Shown here: one piece after another, positions 24,830 through 33,380 of the stretch | Numbering within the stretch: position 1 is the stretch's first letter | How the letters are laid out: each line of letters begins with the position of its first letter | Origin: DASUPK01 sp963747425 | GTDB taxonomy: Bacteria > Actinomycetota > Thermoleophilia > Solirubrobacterales > 70-9 | Length of the DNA: 59,658 nt | Direction: 5' to 3' | Assembly (NCBI GenBank): GCA_963747425.1 | Contig: CAVVFJ010000003.1 | Location: 1 to 59,658, forward strand | Made by a program: the position numbers and the translations under genes | Notes under the pieces: model-generated | Databases searched by the model: none | What the model was told of the DNA's origin: nothing | What the model saw: only the letters and a program-made list of their open reading frames with translations

Positions 24830-26113
24830 TCAAACGACGATGACCGTGTCGACCGCCATCGCGGAGAACAGGACCGCCAGATAGAGCAGCGAGAAGTGAA
24901 AGAGCCGCCCGGCGCGTGCGGGAGTCGTCTGCCGTGCCAAGCTCAGCGCCAGGCCGATGAAGATCGCGTCGAGCGCCAGGGCTATCCCGAGATACACGCC
25001 GCCGACCGAATGCCATAGGAAGGGCAGTAGCGACGTCGCGGCCAGAACAAGCGAGTACGCCACTATCTGGCGGGAGGTCTCGCGATTCCCGCGCACGACG
25101 GGCATCATCGGAATCCGCGCGGCCGCGTACTCGCGCTTGATCAGCAGCGCGAGGGACCAGAAGTGCGGGGGCGTCCAGAAGAAGATGATCAGGAACAGGA
25201 AGATCGCGGGCAAAGTCAGGTTGCCGGTCGCGGCGGCCCAGCCGACCAGCGGCGGCACGGCACCCGCGGCGCCGCCGATGACGATGTTCTGGACGGTCCA
25301 GCGCTTGAGCCAGTGCGTGTAGACGAGCACGTAGAACAAGCCCCCCAGCAGGGCCAAGCATGCCGTCAGAACGTTGACCAGGCTGCCCAGCAGGACGAAG
25401 GAGAGGGCCGAGAGAACGAGCCCGAACTCGATCGCCCGCGGAGGGACCAGGCGTCCCGCCACGATCGGCCTGTCCGACGTCCGGTCTCCCATCAGGGCGT
25501 CGATGTCGCGGTCGAGGTAGTGGTTCAGGGCGCTCGCCCCCGCGCAAGCGAGCGCGCCGCCGGCCAAGACGACCGCCAGCTCGGGCAGGTCCGGGAGGCC
25601 GCCGGCGCCCACGAACATTCCGGCTGCCGCCGTGATCAGCAAGAGAAGCATGATCCGTGGTTTGGTCAGGGCCACGTAGTCCCGCCATGCGCCTGCCGGA
25701 ACGTGCTCTCCACGGAACGATTCGGCGGCGGTCAGCAGCGCGGCCGCCAAAGCCAGGCCCGCGAGCACTACGTGCAGCACGACGGCCCATTCGGGCCGAC
25801 CCGTGGACGCGACGACTCCGCCGAAGCCGCTCTCGACGGCGAAGAGGGCCAGCGCCGCGATCGAGACGACCAGCATTCGTCGGTGTGCGGCAGCCGCGGC
25901 GATCACCACGGCAACGAGCAGCGGCACAGCCAGAATCGCGAGCACCCTGTGCGTGAGGCCCAGGTGCAGAGCGCCGCTGGTGACGACGAGGCCTGTGGCA
26001 CCAGCAGCCGCCAACGCGGCCAGCCGCAGCCAGGCACCGGGCGCAACCTCACCCCGTTCCGCTCGTTGATGACTGCGTCGGGGGTCGCCGATCAACGAAA
26101 GCCTACGAACCAT
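24830..26113 (-). CDS. ctaB: Heme O synthase (CtaB) fused to a half-size CtaA-like domain
   Basis: 427 residues. Residues ~25-145 form four membrane helices with CtaA/Cox15 traits, including His in LTHRVLAIL and in VVLHVVLAGL with ESGFGGVVAST between them. Residues ~150-427 are protoheme IX farnesyltransferase: ALTKPRIM, NHYLDRDIDALMGDRTSDRP, and THWLKRWTVQNIVIGG. It would farnesylate heme B to heme O and perhaps oxidise it towards heme A for the oxidase. ATG 26113 has a GAGGAGG site; the longer frame runs into the tRNA-like fragment. Confidence 0.92.
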   Translation of the reverse strand: MVRRLSLIGDPRRSHQRAERGEVAPGAWLRLAALAAAGATGLVVTSGALHLGLTHRVLAILAVPLLVAVVIAAAAAHRRMLVVSIAALALFAVESGFGGVVASTGRPEWAVVLHVVLAGLALAAALLTAAESFRGEHVPAGAWRDYVALTKPRIMLLLLITAAAGMFVGAGGLPDLPELAVVLAGGALACAGASALNHYLDRDIDALMGDRTSDRPIVAGRLVPPRAIEFGLVLSALSFVLLGSLVNVLTACLALLGGLFYVLVYTHWLKRWTVQNIVIGGAAGAVPPLVGWAAATGNLTLPAIFLFLIIFFWTPPHFWSLALLIKREYAAARIPMMPVVRGNRETSRQIVAYSLVLAATSLLPFLWHSVGGVYLGIALALDAIFIGLALSLARQTTPARAGRLFHFSLLYLAVLFSAMAVDTVIVV

Positions 26114-26230
26114 GTGCCAGCCTCCTCGGCCGACCAACAAGGCCATCGAACTATCTCTCCGCGACCAAGTGTCGTCCCTTGCCCCCCGGCTGTCAAATTC
26201 CATGCTGCATGGGGCGCGATCTGCTCTCCC

Positions 26231-26275
26231 TTCGGAGGTCTTCCGGTGTTGGGGGTTCGAGCCCCTCCTCCGGCA
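26231..26275 (+). pseudogene. tRNA 3'-end-like fragment
   Basis: The T arm (GGGGG-TTCGAGC-CCC) and acceptor 3' strand CTCCGGC plus discriminator A match the last ~28 nt of the tRNA-Met fragments. The anticodon region differs and no 5' half is present. It sits upstream of ctaB on the opposite strand. Confidence 0.55.
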
Positions 26276-26296
26276 TGAACCTCCGATCCTCATGGC

Positions 26297-26578
26297 CTAG
26301 CTGCCGATCTCGACCCCGTCCCAGAACGCGACGTGGTTTCGGATCTTGCGGACCCATGGCGCGGGATGGCGGTAGGTCCAGGCGGCGTGCTTGCTGGTCC
26401 GCCCGCCCGCCTCGACGGTGTAGTAGCTCGCCAGGCCCTTCCAAAAGCAGAGCGACTTCATGGCGCTCGGCTTCAGGTGGCGCTCGTCGACGCTCTCCGG
26501 CGGGAAGTAGTGGTTCCCCTCGAGATAGATCGTCTTGGCGCTCTCGGCTATCACCTCGCCGTTGAAGATCGCCTTCAT
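26297..26578 (-). CDS. DUF427 protein
   Basis: 93 residues with the DUF427 hallmarks: an N-terminal FNGEVIAES strand, YFPPESV, FWKGLASYY and a closing HVAFWDGVE. Small beta-rich proteins of unknown biochemical role, common in actinobacteria and fungi. Complete, with a plausible GGAGG-like site. Last gene of the minus-strand run that begins with the radical SAM enzyme, 61 bp after the SRPBCC gene. Confidence 0.93.
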   Translation of the reverse strand: MKAIFNGEVIAESAKTIYLEGNHYFPPESVDERHLKPSAMKSLCFWKGLASYYTVEAGGRTSKHAAWTYRHPAPWVRKIRNHVAFWDGVEIGS

Positions 26579-26639
26579 CGCTCGTTCCCTCCACGCGGCT
26601 CAGCCGGCGAGACGGCATCGACCAGAACCTCGCTGCGCC

Positions 26640-27254
26640 TCATTTCTCTAAGTCCGTGAGATCAGGTGTCGGCTGACCCGATTCCCGTGATCGGCGGCGA
26701 TCGGCCAACTGCTCTGCCCGTTTCCTCAGCTCATCCAGGTCCTTGCGCACGGCCTTCTCCCACTCCGGCCGAACCCAGCGCCGGCCGGCGATCCGGCCGA
26801 GGAAGAAGAAGTCGATTCCCACCTCGCCGCTGTAGCGCAGCAGGGTCGCGCCGTCAGCATCCTCGAGGACGAACTCCTCGATGGCGTGGGGGACGGGACC
26901 CCGAAGGTGGGTGAATCCGATCCGGCCCGGTGGCTCGAACTTGACCGCCTCGATGGTGATTGCGGTGTAGAAGTGAACCTTGGTGTGGTGAGCGGCGACG
27001 GCGAGGTCCTCGCCCCTCTCCATGACCTCGATCCCCGAGTCCCTCCCGTTGTGGTGCAGATAAGGCTCGCTGATCATCTCGAAGACCCGATCGCGCGGCG
27101 CCTCGATCCGAATCTCGATCGGGCCGAGCTCGTGGATGCTGCGGCCCCAACCCAGATCGAGATGGAGCCGACCCATAGCGAGCAGCAGGAAGCCGGCGGC
27201 CACGGCGACGAGCCACAGTGCCGCGAGTCCGATGGCGATCCAGAGCCAGATCAT
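26640..27254 (-). CDS. Membrane-anchored SRPBCC (START-like) protein
   Basis: 204 residues: N-terminal helix (IAIGLAALWLVAVAAGFLLLA), then a polyketide-cyclase/START-like domain (IEIRIEAPRDRVFEMISEPY, GRIGFTHLRGPVPHAIEEF). It ends in a basic helix. It could bind a lipid or other hydrophobic substrate at the membrane. The start overlaps the methyltransferase stop by 4 bases, so the two are translationally coupled. Confidence 0.88.
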   Translation of the reverse strand: MIWLWIAIGLAALWLVAVAAGFLLLAMGRLHLDLGWGRSIHELGPIEIRIEAPRDRVFEMISEPYLHHNGRDSGIEVMERGEDLAVAAHHTKVHFYTAITIEAVKFEPPGRIGFTHLRGPVPHAIEEFVLEDADGATLLRYSGEVGIDFFFLGRIAGRRWVRPEWEKAVRKDLDELRKRAEQLADRRRSRESGQPTPDLTDLEK

Positions 27255-28042
27255 CCGGCCGACCCCGCGAAGATCGCATAACCGATCACGCCCTCATTGA
27301 TCGACCGCCGGGCGATGCGCACGAGCTCGATCGCCTCGTCCAGGGCGAACGGCGAGCCGGCAAAGCGATCCAGGCCGAGCAGGCGAGCGCCGCGCAGACG
27401 CTCCTCGATCCGCTCGGCGAAGCGCGCCGTGTCGGCGTCCCGGCTCTCGACGGCGAACACCTCCAGGCCGGCCTCCACGAGCAGCTCCTCGTAGCCGGAA
27501 CGGCTGAGCGCAGAGCCGACGCAGGCGATGATCGCCATTGGCCCGCGCAGCTGATCAGGCAGGCGGTCGTGGTCGACGATGACGTCGGAGATCGCCACCC
27601 GGCCGCCGGGCCGCAGCACCCGCGCGATCTCGGCGACGGCGCGTTCCTTGTCGGGGAAGGTGCACAGCGAGCACTCGCAGAGCACGGCGTCGAAGGTGTC
27701 ATCCGCAAGCGCCAGGTCCTCGGCGTCGCCGCGAGCGAACCGCACGCGCTGATCGAGCTGCCGGCCCCTCGCCGCCGCCGTGGCAGCCAGTACGGCCTGC
27801 TCGCTGTAGTCGACCCCGGTGACGCTCGCGTCAAACTCCAGCGCCGCCAGCAGCGCCGAGCTTCCAGCACCCGAGGCGACGTCGAGCAGCCGATCTCCCC
27901 TTCCCAACCCGATCAGCTCGAGCGCGCGACGAGTTGCATTCGCCCCTCCTGGATGGAGCTCACCGCCGAGGAGCCAGCGGACCGCGGGCTCCTCGTAGGT
28001 CGCAGCGCAGCAGGACTTGATCTCCTCAGCTACGAGCTGCAC
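27251..28042 (-). CDS. Class I SAM-dependent methyltransferase (ArsM/UbiE-like)
   Basis: 263 residues. SAM motif I LLDVASGAG, the acidic end of strand 2 (VTGVDYSEQAV), and the post-motif RVLRPGGRVAISDVI. The N-terminus EEIKSCCAATYE with a Cys pair resembles ArsM-type arsenite methyltransferases, but the C-terminal Cys pair of ArsM is not evident, so the substrate is open. It overlaps the radical SAM gene by 17 bp and the SRPBCC gene by 4 bp. Confidence 0.88.
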   Translation of the reverse strand: MQLVAEEIKSCCAATYEEPAVRWLLGGELHPGGANATRRALELIGLGRGDRLLDVASGAGSSALLAALEFDASVTGVDYSEQAVLAATAAARGRQLDQRVRFARGDAEDLALADDTFDAVLCECSLCTFPDKERAVAEIARVLRPGGRVAISDVIVDHDRLPDQLRGPMAIIACVGSALSRSGYEELLVEAGLEVFAVESRDADTARFAERIEERLRGARLLGLDRFAGSPFALDEAIELVRIARRSINEGVIGYAIFAGSAG

Positions 28043-29483
28043 TCGCGACCTCCAATCGAACCTGCTCGCGGTAGCCGACCGAGTTGTAGGCGCAGAAGGG
28101 GATCAGGCGACCGTCGGGGACGATCTCGGCCACGCAGCACTTGCGGAGCTTTTCCACGTCGAGGGTGTAGGGATCCTGGAAGTCCTGAGTGACGATCATG
28201 AAGCCCTGGGCCGCCACCTCGCGCAGCTCCGGCGGCATCGCCGTCGAGCAGGCCACGCATTCGAGCCGCTCGGCCGCCGGCGCGGTGCCGCCGGCCGCCT
28301 TCGCCGACCAGAGCCCCTCGAGGGCGGTCCGGACCTCCGGATCGGGCACGGCACGGTTGGTGACGTAGTCGAGGTACTGCTCGACGTCGACCAGGCGCGG
28401 CAGGGGAACGAGATCTTCGCCGTCATAGAGCGCGAAGGTGGCCGAGCGGCAGGTCGGCGAGCAACACGGCACCGGGACGAAGTCGTCGGGTCGGAACCAC
28501 TCCGGGAGCTGATCGCAGAGCGCATCGATCACGTCGGGGTTGGTGAGCTTGTCGAGCGGGTCGGAGTCGGCGCGGAACCGCCCGGAGTGGGTCACCGGCT
28601 GGAAGAAGACGCCGGTGACGGCCGGATGCTCGATTCCGAAGCGGACGATCTCCCCCACCTCCGCCTCGTTGACGCCGCGCTCCACGGCGGCGGCGAGCGA
28701 GACGCTCACTCCCGCCTCGGCGCAGCGATCGAGGGCGCGCAGCTTCTCGTCGGTCAGGTCGCGACCGCGGATCGCAAGCTGAGTCTCCTCCCGGAGCCCG
28801 TCGAACTGGAGGTAGACGTGCACCCCGATCTCGGCGAGCGCCGGCGCGAAGCGCGGGTCCCGGGCGAGGCGGATGCCGTTGGTGTTCAGCATGACCAGAG
28901 GGATGCCACGGTCCCTGGCCGCCCCCAGCATCTCCAGGATCTCGGGATGGATCGAGGGCTCGCCGCCCGAGAGCTGGACCGCCTCCGGCTCGCCCTCGGC
29001 CCGGACGAAGGCGTCGAGCATCGACTCGACCTGCTCGAGCGAGAGCGAGAAGCCGTGCTCCTGGGGCCCGGTGCCGGAGTCGGCGAAGCAGATCGGGCAG
29101 TCCAGATTGCATGCTGTGTTGACCTCAATGATCCCGAGGCAGGTGTGCTGGGCATGCTCGGGACAGATGCCGCAGTCATGCGGGCAGCCCTCCGCGACCT
29201 CGGTCTGGCGCTCGACGGGCTGATCGCCGGGCTTGTCGAAGCGCTGGACCTCCGCCCAGCGCTCAGCGTCTCCGTAGACGACTGCCTCGAAGAGCCCGTG
29301 CTCGGGACAGACTCGCGAGAGGACCACCTTGCCCCCGCGCTCGAGCAGCTGGGCGTTCAGCAGACGCCTGCAGCGAGGGCAGATCGAGGTGGTCGAGCGC
29401 AGCACTAGCCGGCGCGATCGCTCGTGGACCAGCCCCGGGGCGCCCTCGAGGCTTTTCTCGATCGGGGTGATTGGTTCGCTCAT
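28026..29483 (-). CDS. Cys-rich radical SAM enzyme resembling the Tes/MJ0619 family
   Basis: 485 residues. An N-terminal Cys cluster (ICPRC…VCPEHG), CPHDCGICPEH, then the radical SAM loop CNLDCPIC (Cx3Cx2C) and SGGEPSIHPE. Further cysteines follow (PCCSPTC, ECVAC, KCC), enough for extra clusters. The layout matches the family that includes archaeal tetraether lipid synthase (MJ0619) and relatives, which join or alkylate unactivated carbons. The bacterial role is unknown. It heads an operon with a methyltransferase and a membrane SRPBCC protein. Confidence 0.85.
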   Translation of the reverse strand: MSEPITPIEKSLEGAPGLVHERSRRLVLRSTTSICPRCRRLLNAQLLERGGKVVLSRVCPEHGLFEAVVYGDAERWAEVQRFDKPGDQPVERQTEVAEGCPHDCGICPEHAQHTCLGIIEVNTACNLDCPICFADSGTGPQEHGFSLSLEQVESMLDAFVRAEGEPEAVQLSGGEPSIHPEILEMLGAARDRGIPLVMLNTNGIRLARDPRFAPALAEIGVHVYLQFDGLREETQLAIRGRDLTDEKLRALDRCAEAGVSVSLAAAVERGVNEAEVGEIVRFGIEHPAVTGVFFQPVTHSGRFRADSDPLDKLTNPDVIDALCDQLPEWFRPDDFVPVPCCSPTCRSATFALYDGEDLVPLPRLVDVEQYLDYVTNRAVPDPEVRTALEGLWSAKAAGGTAPAAERLECVACSTAMPPELREVAAQGFMIVTQDFQDPYTLDVEKLRKCCVAEIVPDGRLIPFCAYNSVGYREQVRLEVASAARS

Positions 29484-29681
29484 CGGTTCCGCTTCCTTCC
29501 TGGATGCTCGCCGATTCGACCGCCCGCGCTTGCAAGGCAGAGCTTCACCTTGGTTGATATACGGCTGAAACCGAAGAACGGTTCATCTCTCACGCTCAGG
29601 GTGGCGACGAGGCGACCTTCGGCGAGCTCGCAGAGCCTACGACTCGCCCCCAGCCTGAAACATCAAGTCCCCGCTTTGTCG

Positions 29682-29707
29682 ATCGGGAGGTCTTCCGATA
29701 TTTTCGG
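29682..29707 (+). promoter_or_regulatory. Two mutually exclusive small hairpins at the TIR-like gene start
   Basis: ATCGG (29682-29686) can pair with CCGAT (29695-29699), enclosing the ribosome site GAGG. Alternatively CCGA (29695-29698) can pair with TCGG (29704-29707), leaving it free and bringing it closer to the ATG at 29711. Stems are only 4-5 bp. Confidence 0.3.
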
Positions 29708-29710
29708 CTC

Positions 29711-30652
29711 ATGGTGGAAGGCACAGAGAAGCCGCGCATCTTCCTGGGCTCTTCGGGAAAGCAGGAGAAGCTTCTTCAGGCACTGACGCGCGGGCTCGAA
29801 AGCGTCGCGGATGTCGAGCCCTGGACGACTTCGTTCAATCCGGGGACGACGACATTGCAGCGGCTGATCGACCTCACGAGTGAGGTCGATTTCGCGGCGT
29901 TCGTGTTCGCACGGGACGACTGGACGACCGAGAGCGACCCCACCTCCGATCCGGCCGAGCAAGGCCAGGCCTCGCCGCGCGACAACGTGGTCTTCGAAGC
30001 CGGTCTTTTCGGCAGTGCCCTCGGAATGCGCCGCACGTTCATCCTGCATGCGAGCGGCGCGAAGCTTCCCAGCGACCTCCTCGGCCTCACCAGCGTGCGC
30101 TACGACCAGGCAACGACCGCCGCCGAGATGAGAAGCGTCAACGACAAGCTCCGCAAGGCGATCGAGAGCGAGGGCCGAGTCGCCCGGATCGAGGGTGCCT
30201 GGTGGCAGTTCTCCATCACCGAGCGCAGCTCGGATGAACCTTCGGCCGTGAGCCTCCTGCGGATCTCGCGAGACCGTGACGGGACATTGGGCGTGGCAGG
30301 TCGCTCGTGGCAGGATGACGGCAAGCTGTCGGCGCGGTATTGGAGCGAAGCGTCCAAAGAGAGGTCAGACCCTGCGGGTGTCTTCTACTACTGGAACGGG
30401 GAGCGGCCTCGTGACCCCAACGCGCCTCGGCTCGACGGGACGGGACAGATCCTGATCGAGACGCCGGATCGCGCTGCCGGGTACTGGACAACTCGATCCG
30501 AGTCTTCGCCGGAGCTCAACGTGCGAACGTCCGGTGTCTATGTGCGGGCCGGTCCTGAGGACGTGAGCATCCTCGACGGGGACGACGACCGGAAGCGCGC
30601 CGAGCTCATCGCGGAACGGCTCACACGCTGGAAGTCGGTCGCGAGCTCCTGA
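29711..30652 (+). CDS. TIR-like (PF10137-type) protein with C-terminal beta-rich domain
   Basis: 313 residues, no signal peptide. Residues ~9-150 match the bacterial TIR-like nucleotide-binding domain: RIFLGSSGKQEKLLQAL, FNPGTTTLQRLIDL, VDFAAFVFARDDW and the hallmark PRDNVVFEAGLFGSALG with the probable catalytic Glu. Residues ~158-285 are rich in Trp, Tyr and beta-strands (GAWWQF, GVAGRSWQDDGKL, GVFYYWNGERP, GYWTTRSES) and look like a barrel-type sensor that I cannot assign. TIR-like domains degrade NAD+ in anti-phage systems. It stands alone, with no cyclase beside it. Confidence 0.85.
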   Translation: MVEGTEKPRIFLGSSGKQEKLLQALTRGLESVADVEPWTTSFNPGTTTLQRLIDLTSEVDFAAFVFARDDWTTESDPTSDPAEQGQASPRDNVVFEAGLFGSALGMRRTFILHASGAKLPSDLLGLTSVRYDQATTAAEMRSVNDKLRKAIESEGRVARIEGAWWQFSITERSSDEPSAVSLLRISRDRDGTLGVAGRSWQDDGKLSARYWSEASKERSDPAGVFYYWNGERPRDPNAPRLDGTGQILIETPDRAAGYWTTRSESSPELNVRTSGVYVRAGPEDVSILDGDDDRKRAELIAERLTRWKSVASS

Positions 30653-30666
30653 ATCAGGTGCCAGGG

Positions 30667-31132
30667 CTACTTGCTCGCAAGCCGGCAGATCAGGACGGGA
30701 GCATCGGCATGGTGGGCCACCGCGGTGGCGACGCTTCCCATCGCGACGTAGCTGACTCCGCTTCGCCCATGCGAGCCGATCACGATCATCCCGGCTCCAC
30801 GGTCCTTCGCCACCTCGATGATCCCCTTCCAAACCGGGCTGCCTTGGATCACGAAAGCCTCGGCGTCAAAGCCCGCCTCCTTGGCCAAGGCTGCGCCTTC
30901 GGAGGCGATCTCGCTCGCCTGCTGCTTCGCCTCCTCGGCGAAGCCGGCGGGCACCCTCGCGTATGCGACTCCCCAGAACGGGAGCGCCTCCAGCGGTTCG
31001 AAGACCGAGAGGACGACCGCGGCTCGCGGCATCTGGAGCTGCCTGACCTGCCTGGGCGATCGCCGCCTTGGCGTGGTCGGAGCCGTCGTAGGCGATCAGG
31101 ACCGGCGCGTCGGATCTGGATTCTTTGGCCAC
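30667..31132 (-). CDS. Universal stress protein, frameshifted
   Basis: The N-terminal part (SDAPVLIAYDGSDHAKAAIAQAG) and the rest (RAAVVLSVFEP … GMIVIGSHGRSGVSYVAMGSVATAVAHHADAPVLIC) form a complete ATP-binding USP with the G-x2-G-x9-GS motif. A one-base shift near 31045 separates them. The GTG at 31132 is a likely start. Downstream of treT on the same strand. Confidence 0.8.
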
Positions 31133-31158
31133 GAAGTCGGTGCTGAGACTAGTCGAGG

Positions 31159-32637
31159 CTAACGAGCCGCCTGGCTGCCGTCCTGCCCGTCCGACCGGAG
31201 CATCTGCTCGATCAGCTGCATGTACTGGGCGAGATGCCGGGTCCCGAGGAACGAGCGGCGAATGCGCTCGCGGGCGTTCTCGCCGATCCTCCGGGCCCGC
31301 TCCGGGTCGTCGAGGAGGGCGTTGATCGCCTCTCCCGTCGCAGCGAGGTCCGCGGGGTCGTCGACCAGCACTCCGGACTCCCCGTCGACGATCTGGTCCT
31401 GGATCCCGCCCACGCGGGCGGCGACGACCGGCTTGGACTTCCACATGGCCTCCGCCACCGTCAGGCCGAAGCCCTCGGCGAGGCTCTTCTGCACGATGAC
31501 GTCCGCGCGTCGCTGGATCGCGTTCACCATGGCCGCGTTCTCCTGCACGTCGTCCATCGGCAGGCAGGCGAGGTGGACCCTGTTCCGCGCCTCGGCGGGC
31601 AGCTGCTCCAGAACACCGCGAACCTCGGCCAGCACGTCCGCCCCCTCCGGATCGTCCGCCACACCCGTCACCGAGGGCCCGGCGAGGAGCAGGTGCGCCG
31701 CCGGGTTGGCGACGTGCTCCGCGAAACAGTGGAGCACTCCGACGGGGTCCTTGAGCCGGTCCCAGCGGGAGACCTGGACGATCAGCGGAGCGTCCTCGGG
31801 GATCGGCCCCTTCTGGTCGAGCTCGGCGGCGCGATCGACGCGCGCCGTGCTGCCGTCTACGCGCTCGAACACAGCCTGCTTGAAGTGGTCGCCCTCCCCC
31901 AGGCCGATCACGTTGAGGATCGAGCGCGCCGCCTGCGGGTCGAGCTCCTCGTTCTTGGGCGAGAAGGCGTCGATCGAGGGCGGCACCAGCCAGAGCCGCT
32001 CCGATTCGAGGCCATCCCAGACGAACTCCTTGCGGGAGAACACCAGAGCGTCGGCCTCGTCGACGTAGGGCCGAAGAAAGTCCCAGGCCTCTCGCGCCCG
32101 CCCGTTCGGGTGATCCACGCCGACGTGACAGCGCCAGACGATTTCGGTGCCCGCGCTCTTCACGTGCGGGATCAGTCCGGCGGGCTGGGGGTCGTGGATG
32201 TAGACGATGTCGCCGTCGCGGACCAGCTCGACGAGCTCGTCGGCGGCGTCGAGCAGCGTGCTTTCGTAGATCTTGCGCTCAGCGGGTCCGAGCCCGCCGC
32301 CGTCGCCATCGGAGGCATGCAGCTGGTTGTGGATCCGCTTGGTGACGCGGAAGAAATCCGGATTGCCGCCGATCGTGAGCCAGCGCACATCGACCCCGGC
32401 CCCTCGCGCGTAGGCGAGCAGCGACTGCAGCATCTCCGCCACTCCCCCGCCGCGGGCGGTCGAGTTGACGTGCCAGATGACCCGCCCGGCGAGCAACTTC
32501 TGCGCGATGCTCGTCGCCTGCTCGACCGCGGCATAGTCCTCTCCCACGAGCGCCCGAAACCGCTCGGGCGACGCGGGTGCGACGGGAACCTGGGTGAGGG
32601 CGGGCACCGCTCGCCAGACACTAGAGGCTGGGATCAT
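31159..32637 (-). CDS. treT: Trehalose synthase, glycosyltransferase family 4
   Basis: 492 residues. N-terminal half with HVNSTARGGGVAEMLQSLL, VYIHDPQPAGLIP and WRCHVGVDHPN; C-terminal GT-B half with VSRWDRLKDP and the donor-site QKSLAEGFGLTVAEAMWKSKPVVAARVGGI. This fits TreT, which makes trehalose from NDP-glucose and glucose, giving osmotic and desiccation protection. A start slightly downstream of 32637 is possible. Confidence 0.93.
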   Translation of the reverse strand: MIPASSVWRAVPALTQVPVAPASPERFRALVGEDYAAVEQATSIAQKLLAGRVIWHVNSTARGGGVAEMLQSLLAYARGAGVDVRWLTIGGNPDFFRVTKRIHNQLHASDGDGGGLGPAERKIYESTLLDAADELVELVRDGDIVYIHDPQPAGLIPHVKSAGTEIVWRCHVGVDHPNGRAREAWDFLRPYVDEADALVFSRKEFVWDGLESERLWLVPPSIDAFSPKNEELDPQAARSILNVIGLGEGDHFKQAVFERVDGSTARVDRAAELDQKGPIPEDAPLIVQVSRWDRLKDPVGVLHCFAEHVANPAAHLLLAGPSVTGVADDPEGADVLAEVRGVLEQLPAEARNRVHLACLPMDDVQENAAMVNAIQRRADVIVQKSLAEGFGLTVAEAMWKSKPVVAARVGGIQDQIVDGESGVLVDDPADLAATGEAINALLDDPERARRIGENARERIRRSFLGTRHLAQYMQLIEQMLRSDGQDGSQAAR

Positions 32638-32645
32638 TCCCGCCG

Positions 32646-33380
32646 ATGCTCACCGTGGTCGCGCTCGGCACTGCGACGGCGCTGGCCACCGGCCTCGGCG
32701 CGATTCCCGTGTTCCTGCTGCGGCCCCGCACCATGGGTTGGGAGCCCGCTCTGTGGGGTGTGACCGCGGGCGTGATGTCCGTCGCCTCGATCGTCGGCCT
32801 GCTGCGACCGGCGATCCATCGGGGCTCCGCTGCCGCCGTCGCGGGTGGGCTGGTCGCAGGCGTGGCCTTCCTCGTCCTCACCCACGTCCTCCTCCGCCGC
32901 CGCGACGTCCACGTCGGACGGCTCAGGGGAGCGGACGTCCGGACCGCGGTCCTCGTCTTCGCCGTCCTGTTCGCGCACAGCCTGCCGGAAGGGCTCGCGG
33001 TCGGCACGGCCTACGCGTCCGGCACCGCCGGACTGGGAGCCTTCGTCATCCTCGCGATCGGGCTCCAGAACATCCCCGAGGGCACCAGCGTGGCGATCCC
33101 GATGTCGGAGGCCGGATTCAGCGGGACCCAGCAGTTCTGGGCCGCCGTCCTGACCAGCTCCCCTCAGCCCGTGGGGGCTGCGATCGCCTACGCGCTGGTG
33201 GAGACGGTCGAATCGCTCCTCGCCGTCTCCTTCGCGTTCGCGGCCGGCGCCATGCTGGCGCTCGTGGCCTGGGACCTCCTGCCCCGCACCTTCTCGCCGC
33301 TGGGCTGGAGCGGCCCGCTGGGACTGATCGCGGGCGGCCTGGTGATGCTCGCGCTGAGCGCAGCGCTCGGCGTCAGCTGA
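32646..33380 (+). CDS. ZIP-family metal transporter
   Basis: 244 residues with 7-8 membrane helices and both ZIP metal motifs: HSLPEGLAVG in helix IV and QNIPEGTSVA in helix V. Predicted to move Zn2+ or other divalent ions towards the cytosol. The start lies 9 bp from the divergent treT start. Its 3' end overlaps the convergent oxidoreductase gene by 8 bp. Confidence 0.94.
   Translation: MLTVVALGTATALATGLGAIPVFLLRPRTMGWEPALWGVTAGVMSVASIVGLLRPAIHRGSAAAVAGGLVAGVAFLVLTHVLLRRRDVHVGRLRGADVRTAVLVFAVLFAHSLPEGLAVGTAYASGTAGLGAFVILAIGLQNIPEGTSVAIPMSEAGFSGTQQFWAAVLTSSPQPVGAAIAYALVETVESLLAVSFAFAAGAMLALVAWDLLPRTFSPLGWSGPLGLIAGGLVMLALSAALGVS

Noticed and set aside
27251..28042. Arsenic resistance cassette (ArsM)
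   Set aside because: The N-terminal Cys pair is suggestive, but there is no arsR, arsC or acr3 nearby and the C-terminal Cys pair is not evident.
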